A DNA stretch of 64,000 nucleotides, from contig NW_025408667.1 in assembly GCF_020360975.1 (NCBI RefSeq), positions 496,001 through 560,000 of the forward strand, written 5' to 3'. Position numbers and translations under genes: made by a program. This stretch comes from Hirsutella rhossiliensis (lineage: Eukaryota > Ascomycota > Sordariomycetes > Hypocreales > Ophiocordycipitaceae). The notes under the pieces are model-generated. The model was not told where the DNA came from and ran no database searches. It saw nothing but the letters and a program-made list of their open reading frames with translations. Positions 59,061-64,000 of this stretch are shown piece by piece (the first letter of the stretch is position 1; every line of letters begins with the position of its first letter).

Positions 59061-60099
59061 ACTAAGTAGATATATAGCTAGACTCCTTTTTATTACTACT
59101 TATAAAATAAGTTAAAGCTATAGTTATACTATCTTACTTAAGTTAAGCTACTAGTAAAAAAGAATTTAGTTTCTTAGACGAGTTCTAGAAATATAAATTC
59201 CTATATAAGTAGAAGCTAAGGAATTTAAAAGTAAGCGATATAAGAAAAAAAGTAAGAAGGATATCGGTTATTATAATTATAAATAATATATAATAAAGCG
59301 ATATATATAATTAGATAATCTATATAACTATAATAGGGATTAATACTTATAAGGGGAAAAGATAAAGAGTTAAAGAGGATATAAAGGAAATCGAGATAAC
59401 GAGAATAGTAAAAACTAGCTTAAAGATTATTCCTATATATTATAGAAATAGAGTAGATTTAGATAAGAAGTTTAATAAACTTTTAGATAAAATTATCGGA
59501 GAAATTATATATAAAAGAACCCCGATCCTTTTAAATTACTTAATTAACTTTATTCCCTAACTAAGCGAGAAGCTTAGTATAAGATATATAGATATAGCTT
59601 AAGGTATAGAAAATACTAAATTCTAGACCTTAGAGAAAGTAAAGAGTAATATAAGACCTTATAAAGCTATAATAATAGTTATAAAAGTAGCTAAAGATAA
59701 TATAAAAAGTAGTTTACTCTTTCTTAAATATTTATAAGGAAAACTCTCGGTAGCTTTAGTATAAGTTAAAGAATAAGATAAAGAATACTAAGTCGAACTA
59801 ATTAAGCTTACTTACCTTACTTATAAAGAATTAAATTATAAGTGCCTTAAAGTTTAATATATACTAAAGGCAGTTAGGTTTATAACTAATATAATTAACG
59901 TAATATAACTAGCCTAAGGACTATTTAATTAATAAACTCTAAAAGTAATAAGACTAAGGAAAGACGAATTTATTATATAGGAAGTAGTACTCTTAATAAG
60001 ATACTAAGAGATAACTATAAAAGACCTTATAGCGATTCCTATAATACGTATAAATATAGTCCTTATACCCTTCCGCTTACTTAAGTATATATAAGACCT

Positions 60100-60430
60100 A
60101 CCTTATATTTAAGTATAGCTCGGTAGCTAGAAAGCTAAAGTTTTAAGCGCCTTAATTAATACTAGGTCTAAAGAAAACCTTATTACTAAAAGATATATAA
60201 ATATATATAGGCTTAAAATTCTATTAATAAGAGTATTAATAATAGCGTATACTAAGTCCCTTATAGATATAGTTAAGGAGGTAGAGATTAATCTCTATCT
60301 AAGTATAGCTTAAATACTAATCTATCTTTATATTATACTAGATAAAGTCTTAGTCCCTTTTATCTTAGGTATACTATTTATTAGAGCCGCGCGTATATTA
60401 TTTAATTATTCTTTAAGGAACGGCGATATA
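60100..60430 (+). pseudogene. Gypsy-A copy 2 aspartic protease
   Basis: Reads ALINTRSKENLITKRYIN; the catalytic D-T-G box at 60158-60166 is N-T-R, two TG to TA changes. ILGILFIRAA near 60364-60395 is the C-terminal flap motif. Confidence 0.75.
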
Positions 60431-61399
60431 TAGGTTAAATATTAAATCGGTACTATCTAGGTAGTTATACTAGCGGTAAGAGCTATTAAATAAGAGCTTT
60501 TAGATAAGGTTAATATAGTAAAATCCTTTTAGACTACGACCTTAATAGTTATATATAAAAGACTAAAGCTTAAGGAGACTATATAGGAAATAGCTACCTA
60601 GCTCCTAAGAAATTTCTTTTAAGCTTTAGTAATAGAAGTTAAAGAAGATAACCTAGGAGTTACTTAATAATTATAGAGAAACCCCCTTTTAAATACCTTA
60701 ATAGCTAAGATTCTCTTACTAAGAGGTAAGATCTTTAGTTATAAAGGGGGCGCTAACTAAGTCCCTAACCTAGCCTATATTAACGTAAATAAACCCTTAA
60801 TAGTACTAGTATAATAATAATTAATTATAGATAAAGGAGATAAGGCATTCCTAGCTATTAGATCTAAAATAATAAAAGAGATTATTAAAGTTATAGTTAT
60901 AAAGGCTATAGGAGAATTTAAGAAAAGTATTATTAAAGCTAGAAAGAAGTTTAAAAGGATCTAAAAGGTTAAAGTTAAGATAAGGAGGAAACGACCTATT
61001 AGATTATATAATCTAAGAGTTAATACTCTCTTTAAAAGAAAAGTAGATAAGATTAACCTTATTAATAATACTTTATTAAATAGCTCGACGCTAAAAGGGG
61101 ACCCTAACTAAAAGAAGACTAAATAAAATACTATTAAAAATAAGATATAGCTTAGACCCTACCTAGAATACTTAATAAGAAAATTTTTAAGTATATAGAA
61201 AGGAAAGTAGCTAATATAAAAGAGACTTAAAGTAATTTATAAATAGTTTAAGGGCTTTCTTATAGAAGTAGAAATCCGGATCTTTAATAGTATTCTATTT
61301 AATAGGGAGGTAGTATTATCCTAGGACTTTATAGAAAGAGGTAAAGTCGACCTAGCTATAGCCCCCCTATAAGTTATTAGGATAATAGAATATAAAGTA

Positions 61400-62250
61400 T
61401 AGTAAGTAGCCTTAATTCCGATCCTAAAAGCGATAGAGTAGAAAGTTATTAATATCCTTAAAATTAGCTTAGAAATAAAAGTCCTTAAAAAGAGGTATAG
61501 GCCTTATAAGAACCCCTTTTTCCTTATAGTAAAAAAAGATAAAGGACTACGCTTAATTAATTCCGCTATATATATAAATACCGTTATAATAAGAAATATA
61601 AACCTACTACTAAATATAAATAAGTTTAGCGACTACTTTTCGATATATAAGATCCTTTCCCTCCTAGACCTTTTTTTAGGCTATAATTAGATCCCTCTTC
61701 ATATTAAAAGCTATAACTTAATAATATTCGCGATACCTATTAGCCTCTTATATATATATATACTCCCTTAAAGGGCTATAAACTTAGTTAGTTAATTTAT
61801 AAGGATAATATAAAGAATCCTATAAGACTTTATACCGAATATTTATAGGAATTTCCTCGATAATATAGGTATTAAGGGGCCTAATATAACGTATAATAAT
61901 AAAAGGGTAGCGCTAAGAGTAAGGAGATTTATCTTTAAATACCTTATTAACCTTAATAAAGGCCTAGTTAACGTTAAACTCTTTAGTTATATAATTATAA
62001 GGGCTAAATCGAAATTCGACTAGTAAGTAACTAAAGTTATTAGTTATATCTATAAAATAAATAGAAGGTGCCCTATAAAAGCTAAAGTTATTAAGATTAA
62101 GGAATAAATAAGATGCCTTAATATAATATATATTAAAGCTTTCCTTAGTATTATAAGATACTATCGAATCTAGATTAAATAGTTTACTATCTTAGTAAAG
62201 CCCTTTATAGACCTATTAAAGAAAGAAGTCTACTAAGAGTAAGGAGATAA
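61400..62250 (+). pseudogene. Gypsy-A copy 2 reverse transcriptase
   Basis: FFLIVKKDKGLRLINSA near 61525-61565, LLDLFLGYN near 61660-61690, and the active-site box at 61852-61863 reading FLDN followed by IGIKGP (FLDDIGVKGP is typical of this fungal clade). Confidence 0.85.
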
Positions 62251-62261
62251 ATAAGTAAAAG

Positions 62262-62527
62262 TATCGCGAAGACTATTACGCTACGTAGGCAAAAGTAGAA
62301 CGCGCTCCTATAAGTGCGCTATAATTAATATATATAACTAATAACCGCGTCTTTTAATATACCCCCTTAAGGATCGCGGCTCCGCTAGAGCCCTAGACCT
62401 TATAGCCTAAGACGCGGAGTCGAATACCGCTACGCTAATAACCTAAGGAAATCTAAGAGAGGTAGTCGTCTACGGGGGATTAAACCCCGCACCGCGCGTA
62501 GTTACCGGAAGTTATAGGGGTGGTATA
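62262..62527 (-). mobile_element. TRIM fragment, 5' LTR lost
   Basis: One complete 98-bp LTR (62262-62359) and about 168 bp of interior, in the opposite orientation to the full TRIM at 38834. The primer site and other LTR are missing, together with about 20 bp of gypsy-A relative to copy 1, so a deletion took that side. Confidence 0.88.
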
Positions 62528-62599
62528 GGTACTATTACTAATCTAGTCTTTCTAGTATCCCTTAACGTCGGCTTAGGAAGAGGATATATTATTTTAATA

Positions 62600-64000
62600 T
62601 ATAATACTAGTCTACTTAGCTAGGGAGCAGTCCTAATATAAATCGTCGATAAAAGGAAGCGCCTTATAAGGTTTAAAAGTAAAACGTAGTTATTAATAGA
62701 AACTAAATATAATATAATAAAGAGGGAGTATAAGGCTATATTAAGTACGCTTAAGAGACTAAGAATATACCTATATAGCGTATATTTTATCCTAGAAACT
62801 AATATATAAGTCTTAGTCGATTAACTAAAAGGTGCCCTTAAAGACGTTCTTAAGGCTATAGTAACTCGCTAGATAAGCTATATTTTCCTCTTTAACTTTA
62901 CTATATAATACGTTAAAGGTAAGAAGAATAGTATAGCTAGCGGACTCTTAAGAAAGCTTAAAGGACCTTTTAATATATTAGATAGGGAAATAGAAAGCGA
63001 TATTAAAGAGTTTATAGACTTTTACTTAAACGTAGTATAAGGGACTAAGCTATAAGGGGACTACTTAAAGGAATCTAGGATAATTATAGACTTCCTTTAA
63101 ACGTTAAAACGGCCGGAGGGCCTTTCTAAATAAGACTATAGGAAGCTATACTTAAAGAGTCTAAATTTCTATATTAAAGATTAAAACTTTAGTAACTCCC
63201 TAGGAAGGAAGAAAGGGGACCTATACTAGTTATAGACGACTTAAAAGAACGGAAAAGGATTATCGTAAAGTACTATACGTAAATAAGATATAAAGGATAA
63301 TAAGTTATATATACGTTCGTAAAGAATAGGTATTAGTAGGCTAGCCTTTAAAACGATATTTATAGTATAATCTCTTCCTATAAAAAATACTAATACTTTA
63401 TAACTAAGAAACCCTAGGAAGTTATAGCCGCGACTATACCTAGCTACCCTATAAGTAAAATTTACTTCGATAGCTAGTATATACTATTTAATTATAAGTA
63501 TTTATACCTTATAAAAGTATAAGACAACCTTACTAAATAGGTAGAAGTAACCTTAGTTAAAGAAATTACTATAGGAGCTATAACTAAATTTATACTCTTT
63601 ATTATTTATAGGTATAGCGTAATACTATACGCTATAATTAATAGAGGGCCCGAAATAAAAAAAGACTCTAAGTATATCCTAAAGTATATAAGCGTTAAAG
63701 TTATTTAAACTTTAGTATATAACCTAAAAGTAAATATAGTAGTAGAATAAGGGCACTAAAGGTTAATAATAGTACTTATAAAAATAGCAAAGAAAAAGAG
63801 GAAGTAGATTAAATACGTTAACTAAGTAATCCTTATAGACTAAATAATAGTTAAAGAGTATTATAAAATATTAGCTTTCTACTTACTATATAAATAGGAA
63901 CTAGTACTACCTCTTAAGGTAAAATACTTAACTTAGCGACTAATTAACTAGGATAAAGTAAAAATAAAAGAAGAATTATTTAAAGTATATATATAAGTTT
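62600..64000 (+). pseudogene. Gypsy-A copy 2 RNase H and integrase (partial)
   Basis: RNase H about 62600-62960, ending in a tether with QYVKGKKNSTA-type sequence. Integrase from about 63060, with a Cys-pair region near 63370-63400 (expected C-X2-C, degraded), an IYFDS-YIPF D-block near 63460-63490, and a downstream core running off the window. Confidence 0.78.

Larger units (their letters stand above)
57176..64000 (+). mobile_element. Gypsy-A copy 2, 3' end outside window
   Basis: gag, protease, RT, RNase H and integrase in gypsy order on the plus strand, cut by the window end inside the integrase C-terminal region. Base 64000 corresponds to about 40263 of inverted copy 1. Interrupted by a TRIM fragment at 62262-62527. 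Confidence 0.88.

Noticed and set aside
1..64000. Centromere or subtelomere
   Set aside because: Nested RIP-mutated retroelements fit either, but there are no telomere repeats or tandem arrays, and the position on the chromosome cannot be read from this window. CENP-A or H3K9me3 ChIP data would decide.
1..64000. CRISPR array, prophage, rRNA genes or a defence gene cluster
   Set aside because: No spaced direct repeats, no phage or bacterial operon structure and no rRNA sequence were seen. The content is eukaryotic transposons.

Overview
The window looks like a heterochromatic, gene-free block of a filamentous ascomycete (Pezizomycotina-type) genome. I could not recognise a single intact host gene, rRNA or functional tRNA gene. 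Almost everything is nested transposable elements. Most of it carries the signature of repeat-induced point mutation (RIP): CpA and TpG are nearly absent and replaced by TpA, while CpG is kept. Because ATG contains TG, start codons have been erased along with Gln and Trp codons (CAA/CAG to TAA/TAG, TGG to TAG). This is why no open reading frames survive over roughly 2.4-24.5, 33.7-46.0 and 46.9-64.0 kb. I identified the old genes by reading through the RIP stops.

Layout. 1-2450: a Mutator-like (MULE) transposase, cut by the window start, with its 3' half nearly unmutated. 2451-9007: chromovirus gypsy-B copy 1 (+), interrupted by two solo LTRs of family C and by a tRNA-headed SINE (5272-6037). 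9130-12686: an old copia copy (F2, -), itself interrupted by a small LTR element (9325-11195) and a solo copia LTR (11490-11966). 12687-16530: an unidentified gag-like stretch with a CCHC knuckle, then a Tad1-like LINE fragment (ORF1 and endonuclease). 16898-20239 and 37985-38833: unidentified host sequence into which chromovirus gypsy-D (20245-37979) inserted. Gypsy-D contains a solo LTR C (22352-23038) and a young, much less mutated copia element F1 (24530-33723, -). F1 in turn carries a Fot1/pogo DNA transposon (27878-29704) and a truncated hAT element (31369-32843).

Right part. 38834-39226: a 393-bp TRIM element with 98-bp LTRs. About 39240-54590: gypsy-A copy 1 (-), split by a second SINE copy (44782-52500), which is itself split by a complete gypsy-B copy 2 (45388-52335, -). 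55000-56815: a gag-protease remnant of another gypsy element. 57176-64000: gypsy-A copy 2 (+), running off the window.

Target-site duplications (TSDs) fix many of the nesting relations: TATAT for F1, GATAG for B2, CTAAG and CCTTT for two solo LTRs, ATAGT for the TRIM, TA for Fot1, CGCCTAAG for hAT, and about 14-15 bp for the SINEs. The two most interesting objects are (i) the 766-bp tRNA-headed SINE, whose two copies have exactly equal length once the nested gypsy is removed, and (ii) the TRIM, whose LTR end and initiator-tRNA primer site nearly match those of copia F1, suggesting that copia F mobilised it. Element family letters (A to G, X) are mine. Domain boundaries in RIP-mutated sequence are approximate.
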